Below, piece by piece: positions 35,581 through 43,575 of a stretch of 64,000 bases of DNA. The notes beneath the pieces were generated by a model. The model was given only the letters and a program-made list of their open reading frames with translations. It had not been told where the DNA came from and searched no databases. Source of the DNA: Inmirania thermothiophila. GTDB taxonomy: Bacteria; Pseudomonadota; Gammaproteobacteria; DSM-100275. Numbering within the stretch: the stretch's first letter is position 1; the number at the start of each line of letters is the position of its first letter. The stretch is from the NCBI RefSeq assembly GCF_003751635.1, contig NZ_RJVI01000002.1, forward strand, positions 372,001 to 436,000, written 5' to 3'. Made by a program: the position numbers and the translations under genes.

Positions 35581-36066
35581 ATGCACGTGGCGGTCACCGC
35601 CGAGCCCATCGAGCCCTACCGGCTGCTCGCCGAGCACGAGGCCCGGCGCGCCGGGCGGCGCGCCGCCTGCGGCGCGACCGCGGTCTTCATCGGCACCATG
35701 CGCGACCACAACGAGGGCGACCCGGTGCAGGCCATGACCCTCGAGCACTACCCGGGCATGACCGAGCGCTACCTCGAGCGGCTGGTGGCCGAGGCGCGGG
35801 CACGCTGGGCCATCGACGACGCCCTCGTCGTCCATCGTGTGGGCGAGCTGCGCCCGGGCGATCCCATCGTGGTGGTGGGGGTGTGGGCGGCGCACCGTGC
35901 CCACGCCCTCGCCGCCTGCCGCCACCTCATCGAGGAGCTCAAGTCCCGCGCCCCGTTCTGGAAGAAGGAGCGCCTCCCGGACGGCGAGCGCTGGGTGGAG
36001 CACAACACGCCCGGGGAGGTGGAGGAGCCGCCGGCGGGCGGGGATCCGGCGCGGCGCAGCGCCTGA
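35581..36066 (+). CDS. moaE: Molybdopterin synthase catalytic subunit MoaE
   Basis: A 161-residue protein with the MoaE blocks ATAVFIGTMRDHNEGDPV (about 37-54), VHRVGELRPGDPIVVVGV and the active-site lysine segment FWKKERLPDGERWVEHN (about 127-143). With MoaD it converts precursor Z to molybdopterin. A Pro/Gly-rich tail follows. It ends the fdh operon and converges with the YiiX-like gene across a small hairpin. Confidence 0.93.
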   Translation: MHVAVTAEPIEPYRLLAEHEARRAGRRAACGATAVFIGTMRDHNEGDPVQAMTLEHYPGMTERYLERLVAEARARWAIDDALVVHRVGELRPGDPIVVVGVWAAHRAHALAACRHLIEELKSRAPFWKKERLPDGERWVEHNTPGEVEEPPAGGDPARRSA

Positions 36067-36067
36067 G

Positions 36068-36084
36068 GGCCGGCTCAGCCGGCC
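36068..36084. terminator. Hairpin between convergent moaE and YiiX-like genes
   Basis: GGCCGGC-tca-GCCGGCC, a perfect 7-bp stem with 3-nt loop directly after the moaE stop and over the 3' end of the opposite gene. No T-run, so a weak or Rho-assisted terminator. Confidence 0.4.
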
Positions 36085-36968
36085 GCCTCGTCGCCGCGGT
36101 CGGCCTCCAGGGCCTGGGCCGTGGCCTGGGCGAGGCGGGCGCTGTCCTCCGGGTCCAGCAGCTCGGCGCAGTCCAGCACGTCCTCGTTGCAGACGATGCC
36201 CTCGGCCCCCCAGGGCAGGCGCCGGTAGAGGCCGACGTCGTCGATCCCCAGCATCGGGTACTTGATGATCTCGAAGTAGGGCGAGTAGTCGAAGTCGCTG
36301 GGCGTGAAGAGCTTCGGATTGCGCCGCAGCAGACGCAGCCGCCCGTCGGCGTCGCGGGCGACGAAGGGCAGGACCGGGAACTGCACCTCGGCGAAGGCCT
36401 CGGCGAGCATGGTCGAGCACACGGTGCGCGTGGCGCCGCCGGCGTTGTGCTGGAACAGACTCGAGCGCCAGCGCCGCGGCATCAGCGTCCACGGGAAGAG
36501 GAAGCGGGCGAGGTCGAGGATCTGGCGGGTGTCGTAGGCGGTGCCGAGGCGCGAGACCGCGAAGGCGATGACCTTCTGCGCGTCCGCGGGCGACAGCCCC
36601 CGCGGCCGGCAGATGCGCAGGTTGTCGTGACGGTACTTGGCGAGCGGCGAGACCACCGTGCCGTGCCCGAGCAGCGCCTCCACCACGAGCTGCTCGTCCG
36701 GATCGCACGCATGGTGACGCAGCAGCCGCTCGCGCACGTCCGGATCCTCGATGTCGTAGAGCCGGCCGATGTAGAGGGCGGCGTGGGACCAGCGGCTCTG
36801 GGTGATGACCTTGATCACCTCGGCGACGCGCGTGCGCCCCTCCACCAGCAGGACGTCGCCGGGGCGGATCTCGTAGGAGAGGCGCTCGAAGTCGCAGGGC
36901 GGGAAGGGCTGCGGGGGCCTCTCCTCGTTGAGCCAGCGGATCACGCGCACGCGCAGCCAGCCGATCAT
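36075..36968 (-). CDS. YiiX/YebB-like NlpC/P60-type cysteine hydrolase
   Basis: A 297-residue protein of the permuted papain-like family. The catalytic His lies in the RWSHAALYIG segment (about 67-76), and the Cys in RTVCSTMLAEAF (about 180-191), in the order His before Cys expected from permutation. PGDVLLVEGRTRVAEVIKVI matches the family's first strand. Members act on amide or ester bonds of peptidoglycan or lipids; the substrate here is not known. It has no clear signal peptide. The ATG at 36968 follows GGGAGG at a somewhat long 12-nt spacing. Confidence 0.78.
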   Translation of the reverse strand: MIGWLRVRVIRWLNEERPPQPFPPCDFERLSYEIRPGDVLLVEGRTRVAEVIKVITQSRWSHAALYIGRLYDIEDPDVRERLLRHHACDPDEQLVVEALLGHGTVVSPLAKYRHDNLRICRPRGLSPADAQKVIAFAVSRLGTAYDTRQILDLARFLFPWTLMPRRWRSSLFQHNAGGATRTVCSTMLAEAFAEVQFPVLPFVARDADGRLRLLRRNPKLFTPSDFDYSPYFEIIKYPMLGIDDVGLYRRLPWGAEGIVCNEDVLDCAELLDPEDSARLAQATAQALEADRGDEAAG

Positions 36969-37047
36969 CGATTTCGCACGCCTCCCATCACCTTCCCTGA
37001 AAACATAGACCGGCCGGAGCGGGCCCGGGTTTACATCGCGCCCGCGG

Positions 37048-38181
37048 TCACGGGCGGGCCGTCGCCTCCAGCGCCGCGACCGCCCGCCCCAGGCGCGCCT
37101 CGTCCAGGTGGAAGTGGGGCGAGAGGCGCAGCGCCCCGGCGCGGTGCGCCGCGAACACCCCGCGTGCGCGCAGCGCCTGCAGCCGCGCCGCCTCGTCGCC
37201 GCGCGGATGGCGCAGGGCGAGGATCCCCGAGGGCAGGTCCGGGCGCGGGACGCGCACCGGCCGCCAGCCCGCCTGCCGCGCCCCCTCGCACAGGACCGCC
37301 ACCGCCTCCTGGATGCGCCGCTCCACCTCCGCCATCCCCACCGCCTCCAGCAGCGACAGGCTGGCCTCGAGGCCGTGGATGCCCACCATGTTGGGGCTGC
37401 CGCACTCGAAGCGCGTGGCGTCGGCGGCGACCTCCCAGGCGAGGGCCTCGAAGTCGTCGCGGCGGGCCAGCATGTGCCAGCCGTACTCGTGCAGCGCCAG
37501 GGCCTCGCGCAGCGCCGCCCGGCAGTAGAAGACCCCGATGCCCTCCGGACCCAGCATCCACTTGTGCCCGTCGGCGGCGAGGAAGTCGATGTCGTCGCGG
37601 ACCACGTCCACCGCCACGGCGCCCACGGCCTGGATCGCATCGACGCAGAACAGCCGCCCGTGGGCGCGGCACCAGGCGCCGAGGCGGCCGAGGTCGAGGC
37701 GCAGCCCGTCGGCGTACTGCACCGCGCTCACCGCGAGGAGCCGCACCCGCGGGTGGGCCGCGGCCGCAAGCAGCGCCGCCTCCGGATCCACGGCCTCGGC
37801 GAGGGGCACGAGCACGGTCTCGACGCCGAGGCGCGCCAGGGACTGCCATACCACCCGGTTGGAAGGGAACTCCTCGCGCGCCGTGACCACGCGGTCACCC
37901 GGGCGCCAGTCGAGCCCCCAGGCAACGAAGGAGAGGGCCTCGGAGGTGTTCTTCACCAGCGCGATGTCGGCGGGGTCCGGCGCGCCCACGAGCCGCGCCA
38001 GGCGCGCGCGCAGGCGCGCCTCCACGGCGAGCCACTCGCGGTAGGCGAGGCTGCCGCGGCGCGCGTTCTCGGCCGCGAAGCGCGCCACCGCCTGCGCCGT
38101 GCGCCGCGGCCACGGCGCCACCGCGGCGTGGTTGAGGTGCACCACCTCGAGGTCCGCGAACTCCTCCGCCCACCAGCTCAT
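37048..38181 (-). CDS. PLP-dependent class V aminotransferase
   Basis: A 377-residue fold-type I PLP enzyme related to cysteine desulfurases and isopenicillin-N epimerase. The Schiff-base lysine is in DGHKWMLGPEGIGVF, and FCVDAIQAVGAV provides the Asp that contacts the pyridine nitrogen. NHAAVAPWPRRTAQAV near the N-terminus is typical of the epimerase/kynureninase-like branch. It lacks the conserved loop Cys context of NifS/IscS that I would expect of a desulfurase, so the reaction is uncertain. It is followed 79 nt downstream by the YiiX-like gene. Confidence 0.82.
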   Translation of the reverse strand: MSWWAEEFADLEVVHLNHAAVAPWPRRTAQAVARFAAENARRGSLAYREWLAVEARLRARLARLVGAPDPADIALVKNTSEALSFVAWGLDWRPGDRVVTAREEFPSNRVVWQSLARLGVETVLVPLAEAVDPEAALLAAAAHPRVRLLAVSAVQYADGLRLDLGRLGAWCRAHGRLFCVDAIQAVGAVAVDVVRDDIDFLAADGHKWMLGPEGIGVFYCRAALREALALHEYGWHMLARRDDFEALAWEVAADATRFECGSPNMVGIHGLEASLSLLEAVGMAEVERRIQEAVAVLCEGARQAGWRPVRVPRPDLPSGILALRHPRGDEAARLQALRARGVFAAHRAGALRLSPHFHLDEARLGRAVAALEATARP

Positions 38182-38203
38182 GGGCCCAGTATCGGCGGGC
38201 GCG

Positions 38204-38225
38204 GCGGCCCGCGCAAACGGGCCGC
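38204..38225. terminator. Hairpin downstream of merA
   Basis: GCGGCCCG-cgcaaa-CGGGCCGC, 8-bp perfect stem between the merA stop and the divergent-order aminotransferase start; likely ends the mer transcript. Confidence 0.45.
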
Positions 38226-38232
38226 ACCCCTC

Positions 38233-39630
38233 TCAGGCGGCGCAGCAGGAGAGCTTCGCCACGTCGCGGCGGAAGGTCTGGGCGCAGAGCTTGAGCGCCT
38301 CGGTCCAGGTGAGGTAGGGGAAGAGCTCGCCCGCGAGGGCGTCCACCGTCATCCCGGCCCGGATCGCCAGCGCCGCCGCCTCGATGAGCTCGCCGGCGTG
38401 CGGCGCCACCGCCTGCACGCCCAGGATGCGCAGGCTCCCCGCCTCGGCGACGATGCGCACGAAGCCGTGGGTCTCGAAGTTCGCCAGCGCCCGCGGCACC
38501 TCGGCGAGCGGCAGCGTGCGCACCTCCACCGCGATCCCGCGCCGCTCCGCCGCGGCCTGGTCGAGGCCCACCGCCGCCACCTGCGGCTCGGTGAAGATCA
38601 CCCACGGCAGCACCGAGAGATCCAGCACCGCGTCGCCACCGGTCATGTTCTCGCCCGCGCGGCTGCCCGCCGCCGCCGCCACGTAGACGAGCTGGGGCAG
38701 GGGGGTGCAGTCGCCGGCGGCGAAGACGTGGGGCCGGGTGGTGCGCAGCCGCTCGTCGACCCGGATCGCGCCGTTCGCCTCCACCGCCACTCCCGCCTCC
38801 TCGAGGCCCAACCCGTCGGTGTTGGGCCGGCGCCCGGTGGCCACCAGCAGGCGCTCGGCCTCCACCACGCCGTCCCCGGCGACGATGCGGAACCGCCCGT
38901 CGTCCCAGGCCACGGCCTCGATCCGGGCCCCGGTGCGGACCTCGATGCCCTCCGCCCGGAAGGCCTCGGCGAGCGCCGCGCCCACGTCCTCGGCCTCCCG
39001 CGAGAGCAGCCGTCCCCGTGCCAGCACCGTCACCCGCGAGCCGAGGCGGGCGAAGGCCTGCGCAAGCTCCAGGGCGACCGCGGAGCTCCCGAGCACCGCC
39101 AGGCGCGGCGGCGTCTCCTCGCTCGCGAGCGCCTCCGTGGAGGTCCAGTAGGGGGTCTCGGCGAGCCCCGCGACGGGGGGCAGGGCGGGCCGCGCCCCCG
39201 TGGCCACCAGCACCGCGTCCGGACGCAGGCGGTCGACGCCCCCGTCCGCCCGCGCCACGCGCAGAATGTGGGCATCCTCGAAGCGGGCCTCGCCCTGCAG
39301 GAAGGTCACCCCCGGCAGCGACGCGAGGACCGCCTCGTACTTGGCCTCCCGCAGCGCCTCCACGCGCGCGGCCATCTGCCCGGCCAGGGCCCTGCGGTCC
39401 AGCGCCGGGGCGTACCGACCGAGCCCCGCGAAGGGGTGGGCCGCCTGCAGGTGGGCCACCTCCGCCGCCCGCAGCAGGATCTTGGAGGGCACGCAGCCGA
39501 CGTTGACGCAGGTGCCCCCGAGGGTGCCGCGCTCGATCATCACCACCCGCGCACCCCGCTCCGAGGCCCGGATGGCGGCGGCGAAGGCCGCCGCCCCCGA
39601 GCCGATGACGGCCACCGTCGGGCCGCTCAT
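38233..39630 (-). CDS. merA: Mercuric reductase MerA
   Basis: A 465-residue flavoprotein disulfide reductase that reduces Hg(II) to Hg(0) with NADPH. The redox pair Cys41/Cys46 is in GGTCVNVGCVPSK, and the C-terminal Cys462-Cys463 pair (LSCCAA) that hands over mercury is present. The N-terminal heavy-metal domain found in many MerA proteins is absent. FAD and NADPH folds are complete. ATG at 39630 overlaps the merF stop. Last gene of the mer operon. Confidence 0.96.
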   Translation of the reverse strand: MSGPTVAVIGSGAAAFAAAIRASERGARVVMIERGTLGGTCVNVGCVPSKILLRAAEVAHLQAAHPFAGLGRYAPALDRRALAGQMAARVEALREAKYEAVLASLPGVTFLQGEARFEDAHILRVARADGGVDRLRPDAVLVATGARPALPPVAGLAETPYWTSTEALASEETPPRLAVLGSSAVALELAQAFARLGSRVTVLARGRLLSREAEDVGAALAEAFRAEGIEVRTGARIEAVAWDDGRFRIVAGDGVVEAERLLVATGRRPNTDGLGLEEAGVAVEANGAIRVDERLRTTRPHVFAAGDCTPLPQLVYVAAAAGSRAGENMTGGDAVLDLSVLPWVIFTEPQVAAVGLDQAAAERRGIAVEVRTLPLAEVPRALANFETHGFVRIVAEAGSLRILGVQAVAPHAGELIEAAALAIRAGMTVDALAGELFPYLTWTEALKLCAQTFRRDVAKLSCCAA

Positions 39631-39860
39631 CGCCCGGCCTCCGGCACCCCACACGCCCGGCGCCGCCGCATCCGCAGCCACGCAAACAGCGTCACCCCCG
39701 CGGAGACGATCAGCATCGGCCACAGGACGTAGTCCGCCCAGGCCAGCCAGGCCGCAAGGCCCAGCGCCGGCAGCAGGATCAGCAGGGCCGGGGTGAAGCA
39801 GCAGATCGCCGCGATGATGGTCCCTGCGGAACCCCATTTCAGTAGCTTGCGGTCGTTCAT
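39627..39860 (-). CDS. merF: Mercury transporter MerF
   Basis: A 77-residue membrane protein with two helices (about 12-32 and 38-62). The vicinal Cys20-Cys21 in the first helix (AAICCFTPALL) is the MerF mercury-transfer motif; the second Cys pair of classical MerF is reduced to one Cys near the C-terminus. It moves Hg(II) across the inner membrane. It lies between merP and merA. Confidence 0.88.
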   Translation of the reverse strand: MNDRKLLKWGSAGTIIAAICCFTPALLILLPALGLAAWLAWADYVLWPMLIVSAGVTLFAWLRMRRRRACGVPEAGR

Positions 39861-39889
39861 TGCGGTCGTTTCTCGCATCCTGCCGGCCC

Positions 39890-40207
39890 TCAGGGCCGCG
39901 TCCCGGTCAGGGGGCGGGCGGGGTAGCCCATGGCCGCCGTCGCCGCCGTGAGATCCTCCACCCGCGCCCTCGCGTCGTCGTAGGTCACCACCGCCTTGCG
40001 CTCCGCGTAGGAGACCCGCACCTCCCGCACGCCGGGCACCCGCTCCAGCGTCCTGCGCACGATGTAGGGGCAGCTCGGGCAGGTCATGCCCTCCACCGCC
40101 AGCGTCACCGTCCGCAGCGCCGCCTGCGCGCTCCACGCAAGCCCCAGCGCCACGACCAGGCACAGCCCCAGCGCCAGCCGTCCCACCCGTTTCCGCCGTC
40201 CGTCCAT
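39890..40207 (-). CDS. merP: Periplasmic mercury-binding protein MerP
   Basis: A 105-residue protein: signal peptide (1-29, cut after AQA) and a heavy-metal-associated domain with GMTCPSCP (Cys43, Cys46). The ferredoxin-like fold ends in GYPARP. It captures Hg(II) in the periplasm and delivers it to MerT or MerF. Start ATG at 40207, 4 nt after the merT stop. Confidence 0.93.
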   Translation of the reverse strand: MDGRRKRVGRLALGLCLVVALGLAWSAQAALRTVTLAVEGMTCPSCPYIVRRTLERVPGVREVRVSYAERKAVVTYDDARARVEDLTAATAAMGYPARPLTGTRP

Positions 40208-40211
40208 CTCC

Positions 40212-40604
40212 TCAGCCCTCCAGCCACAGCGGCGCCACGTAGGGGAAGGCCAGGGCCGCCGCGGTGAGCACCGTCGCCGCCCACAGCGCCCCCACCACCC
40301 AGGGGCTGCGCCGCGCCGGCGCGCAGCCCCCGCCGGCACAGGCCGGACGCCGGTACACACGCCAGAAACCGAGGCCCAGGAACAGCACCGTGGCGGCGAC
40401 GAAATACGGCTGATAGGGTGCGAGCGCGGTGAGGTTGCCGATCCAGGCCCCGGTCGCCCCGAGGCTGAAGAGCACCAGCGGCACGATGCAGCAGGAGGAG
40501 GCCGCCACCGCCCCCAGGACGCTGCCCGCCGCCGCCACCCGCGCCCCGCGGTCGCCGGCCGCGGCCTGCGGCCGCGCCTCGAGCCCTTCGTTCGTCGCCG
40601 CCAT
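40212..40604 (-). CDS. merT: Mercury transporter MerT
   Basis: A 130-residue inner-membrane protein with three helices. Cys38-Cys39 in SSCCIVPL of helix 1 and a second cysteine pair (Cys89, Cys94) in the cytoplasmic loop are the mercury-transfer sites. First gene of the mer operon; its promoter carries the MerR operator. A stretch of about 25 residues before helix 1 is longer than usual. Confidence 0.93.
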   Translation of the reverse strand: MAATNEGLEARPQAAAGDRGARVAAAGSVLGAVAASSCCIVPLVLFSLGATGAWIGNLTALAPYQPYFVAATVLFLGLGFWRVYRRPACAGGGCAPARRSPWVVGALWAATVLTAAALAFPYVAPLWLEG

Positions 40605-40645
40605 GAACGCCGCCTCCGGTTTGCCTCTTCACCCCACGTGCAGGC

Positions 40646-40676
40646 AGGATAGGACCTGTAGCGACTACAGGTTCAA
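40646..40676 (-). promoter_or_regulatory. MerR-type mer promoter with 19-bp spacer and operator
   Basis: On the minus strand -35 TTGAAC (40676-40671) and -10 TATCCT (40651-40646) are separated by 19 bp, the over-long spacer typical of MerR-controlled promoters. The spacer holds the perfect dyad ACCTGTAG-CGA-CTACAGGT (40654-40672). Confidence 0.88.
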
Positions 40677-40685
40677 GGGGGCGGC

Positions 40686-41126
40686 ATGGGCGCAGATCCC
40701 CGCGGGCTCCTCAGCATCGGCGCGCTGGGCCGCGCCACCGGCGTCCGCGTCGAGACCATCCGCTACTACGAGCGTCTCGGGCTGCTTGCGCCCCGCAGCC
40801 GCACCGAGGGCGGGCACCGCCTCTACGACGCCGCCGCGCGCGCGCGCCTGACCTTCATCCGCCGCGCCCGCGAGCTCGGCTTCTCCCTCGACGAGATCCG
40901 CGGGCTCCTCGCCATCGCCGACGAGGCGCGGCCCGACTGCGCCGCCGTGCAGGCCCTCGCCGAGCGGCACCTGCACGACGTCCGCCGACGCATCGCCGAC
41001 CTGCGGCGCATGGAGACCGTCCTCGACGCCATGCTCGCCCAGTGCCGCGCCGGCCGCTCCCCGGCGTGCCCGCTGATCGAGGCGCTCGCCCACGCGAGCG
41101 GCGGCCCGCGCGACGAGGCCGGCTAG
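40686..41126 (+). CDS. merR: Mercury-responsive regulator MerR
   Basis: A 146-residue MerR-family protein. The winged-helix DNA-binding domain starts LSIGALGRATGVRVETIRYYER (9-30). The three mercury ligands match MerR: Cys85, Cys120 and Cys128 in the long dimer helix and following loop. It represses and, with Hg(II), untwists the divergent merT promoter. Start is 14 nt after the operator. Confidence 0.93.
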   Translation: MGADPRGLLSIGALGRATGVRVETIRYYERLGLLAPRSRTEGGHRLYDAAARARLTFIRRARELGFSLDEIRGLLAIADEARPDCAAVQALAERHLHDVRRRIADLRRMETVLDAMLAQCRAGRSPACPLIEALAHASGGPRDEAG

Positions 41127-41172
41127 GCGCGGGAACGGAAGGCACGGCGCCGGGCGCATCCCGTGCATTGCG

Positions 41173-41188
41173 CATAATGTCAATTATG
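41173..41188. repeat. A+T-rich palindrome in the merR downstream gap
   Basis: CATAAT-gtca-ATTATG, 6-bp perfect arms, standing out in G+C-rich surroundings. It lies between merR and the 3' end of the DUF3422 gene, and contains -10-like hexamers on both strands. No gene start is near enough to assign it. Confidence 0.5.
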
Positions 41189-41214
41189 TAAAGTTCGCCG
41201 GTGATGGCGCGCGC

Positions 41215-41252
41215 GGCCCTGCAAGCACCCCGGGGCCCTGCAAGCACCCCGG
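41215..41252. repeat. Perfect tandem duplication of 19 bp
   Basis: GGCCCTGCAAGCACCCCGG occurs twice, head to tail with no gap (41215-41233 and 41234-41252), in the non-coding stretch before the stop of the DUF3422 gene. Confidence 0.9.
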
Positions 41253-41275
41253 AAGGCCCGGGGCCGCGCGGCGGC

Positions 41276-42574
41276 TCAGGGATGGCGCCGGCCTTCCTCG
41301 CGCATGAGGCGCCTGCGCATGCGCTGGATGCCCCACCCCACGGCGCCCACCACCACGGGGATCGCGAACCCCGTGGCGAGGGCGGGATCCAGGGGCAGGC
41401 CCGCGGCCTTGGCCGCCTTGGCGGCGTAGCCCACGAGGCTCACGAGGTAGTAGCTGAGCACCACCACGGAGAGCCCCTCGACGGTCTCCTGCAGTCTGAG
41501 CTGCAGGCGCGCCCGCCGGTCCATGGAGGCCAGCAGATCGCGGTTCTGCTCCTCCAGCGCGATGTCGATGCGGGTGCGCAGGAGGTTGGCGGCGCGGGCG
41601 ATGCGCTCGGCGATCTCCTCGCGCCGCGCGTTCACCGAGCGGCAGGTGGCCATGGCGGGCTCGAGGCGGCGGGTCATGAACTCCTCGATGGTCTGCAGGC
41701 CCGGGATGCGCTCCTCGCGCAGCTCGGCGATGCGCCGGCGCACGAGGTCGTGATAGGCGGCGGCGGCACCGAAGCGGTAGGCGGTCTCGGCGCCGATCCG
41801 TTCCACCGCGGCGGCCATGGCGGTGAGGTCGGTGAGCAGCGCCCGCTCGTCCTCGAGACTGCCCGGCGAGGCGAGCCGGGCGGTGACCTCGGCGAGGCGC
41901 CCGTCGAGCTCGGCGAGGGCCGGGCCGTGGGTGCGGGCGAGCGGCAGGGCCAGCAGCGCCATCATGCGGTAGGTCTCGATCTCGAGCAGCCGCTGGACGA
42001 GGCGCCCGGCCTGGCGGCCCCGCAGCCCGCGGTCGTGCACCAGGATGCGGCCGAAGCCGTCGGCATGGAGGCGGAAGTCGCTCCAGACGTAGGCGGCACC
42101 GCCGGCGACGCGGCTGCCGGCGATGGCGGTGGGGGCGAGATGCTCGCCGAGCTCCTCGAGGGTGGGGACCGGCGCCGTGCGCGGGCGCATGGCGAGGTGG
42201 AGGGCGACCAGGAGCTCGCCCGGAAGGCCCGCGAGCCAGTCCCGGGGCACGGCGGCGAGGGGCGGCTCGCCGAAGGGATCGCGGAAGCCGCCGCGGACGA
42301 TGAAGGTGTAGGTGGAGAACTCGGTGTGGCGCTCCCAGCGCAGGCGCCCCCAGCCGAGATCCACGGCGTGGTGCTTCGCCTCGCGCGGCGGCGTGGGCAC
42401 GCCCTCGGCCTCGCAGAGGGTGCTCAGGTGGGCGTGGTCGGCGCCGGCCCCGCCCTCCCCCGTGACCAGGGCGAGGTGGGAGACGCGCACCGGCGCCTGC
42501 AGGCTCTCGTACGGGCGGGCGTGGGCCTCGCGCGCGAGGGCGCGGCGCTGGGGGTGCTCGCGCAGCGGCAGCAT
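41276..42574 (-). CDS. DUF3422 family membrane-anchored protein
   Basis: A 432-residue protein of the DUF3422 family. It begins LREHPQRRALAREAHARPYE, the family's conserved opening, and ends with a coiled-coil region (about 330-375) followed by two hydrophobic helices (about 378-398 and 406-424). This layout suggests a cytoplasmic protein anchored at its C-terminus. Function unknown. I chose the ATG at 42574; the 82 codons upstream in the same frame cover the divergent promoter region and lack family resemblance. Confidence 0.8.
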   Translation of the reverse strand: MLPLREHPQRRALAREAHARPYESLQAPVRVSHLALVTGEGGAGADHAHLSTLCEAEGVPTPPREAKHHAVDLGWGRLRWERHTEFSTYTFIVRGGFRDPFGEPPLAAVPRDWLAGLPGELLVALHLAMRPRTAPVPTLEELGEHLAPTAIAGSRVAGGAAYVWSDFRLHADGFGRILVHDRGLRGRQAGRLVQRLLEIETYRMMALLALPLARTHGPALAELDGRLAEVTARLASPGSLEDERALLTDLTAMAAAVERIGAETAYRFGAAAAYHDLVRRRIAELREERIPGLQTIEEFMTRRLEPAMATCRSVNARREEIAERIARAANLLRTRIDIALEEQNRDLLASMDRRARLQLRLQETVEGLSVVVLSYYLVSLVGYAAKAAKAAGLPLDPALATGFAIPVVVGAVGWGIQRMRRRLMREEGRRHP

Positions 42575-42710
42575 GCGGACGGTCTCCCCTGGTGCGGGTG
42601 CCGGCCCCCTCACCCGGGCGGTTCTTGTGCTTCTCTGCGGTCGGCGGCGGCCGATCCGGGGCCGGCGGAATACTATATCGGCCCGTCGCGACGGGAAAAA
42701 CGGAGGAGGC

Positions 42711-43562
42711 ATGCCGCACGAGGAGCTGTGGGTGGAGACCCGGGGGCTGCGCCTTGCGGCACTGGCCTGGGGCGAGCCCGGGCTGCCGGTGGTGCTGGCG
42801 GTGCACGGCTGGCTCGACAACGCGGCCTCGTTCGAGCCGCTGGCGCGGCATCTCGCGGGACGGCTGCGGCTGGTGGCCCTGGAGCTTCCCGGCCACGGCC
42901 ACTCGGCCCACCGCCCGCCGGGCCTGCCCTACCACTTCGTGGACTTCGTCCAGGACGTGGTGGACGCCCTGGACGCACTGGGGCTCGAGGAGGTGGCGCT
43001 GCTCGGGCACTCCCTCGGGGCCTCGGTGGCGGCCTTCGTCGCCGCCGCGGCACCGGAACGCGTCCGCCGCCTCGCCCTCGTCGAGGGCCTGGGGCCCACC
43101 AGCGGCCGCCCGCGGGAGGAGCCCGGGCGCTTGCGCACGGCGGTGGCGCAGATGCGGCGCCACGACCCCGAGCGCAGGCCGCGCCATGCGAGCCTCGACG
43201 AGGCGGCCGCGGCGCGCGCCCGCGCCGGCGGTCTCTCACTGCAGGCGGCGCGGCTGCTCGCCGCACGCGGCACGCGGCGCGACCGCGACGGGCGCGTCAC
43301 CTGGCGCTCCGACCCGCGCCTCACCTTCCGCTCCCCGATCTATCTGACGGAGGCGCAGGTGCGCGCCTTTCTGCGCGCCATCGCCGCCCCCACCCTCCTG
43401 ATCCTCGGCCGCGACGGCCTGCTCGCCGGCCGCGCCGCGACCCGCGCGCGCATGGCGTGCCTGCGCGACCTGCGCCTCGAGCTCCTGCCCGGGGGGCACC
43501 ATCTGCACATGGAACGGCCGCAGGCGGTGGCGGAGGTCCTCCTCCCCTTCCTCGCCGCGTGA
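42711..43562 (+). CDS. Alpha/beta hydrolase
   Basis: A 283-residue alpha/beta hydrolase. HGWLDNAASF forms the oxyanion hole region (33-42), GHSLGA carries the nucleophile Ser (about 99-104), and GGHHLHMERP near the end holds the catalytic His. The GWLDN signature resembles the MEST/serine-hydrolase-like branch of esterases. GGAGGAGG lies just before the ATG and TATATC/TACTAT -10-like sequence at about 42671. Substrate is unknown. Confidence 0.85.
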   Translation: MPHEELWVETRGLRLAALAWGEPGLPVVLAVHGWLDNAASFEPLARHLAGRLRLVALELPGHGHSAHRPPGLPYHFVDFVQDVVDALDALGLEEVALLGHSLGASVAAFVAAAAPERVRRLALVEGLGPTSGRPREEPGRLRTAVAQMRRHDPERRPRHASLDEAAAARARAGGLSLQAARLLAARGTRRDRDGRVTWRSDPRLTFRSPIYLTEAQVRAFLRAIAAPTLLILGRDGLLAGRAATRARMACLRDLRLELLPGGHHLHMERPQAVAEVLLPFLAA

Positions 43563-43575
43563 GGCGCGGCCGGGC

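Noticed and set aside
41173-41188. FNR/CRP-type operator
   Set aside because: CATAAT-N4-ATTATG lacks the TTGAT/ATCAA or TGTGA/TCACA half-sites, and no nearby gene start fits.
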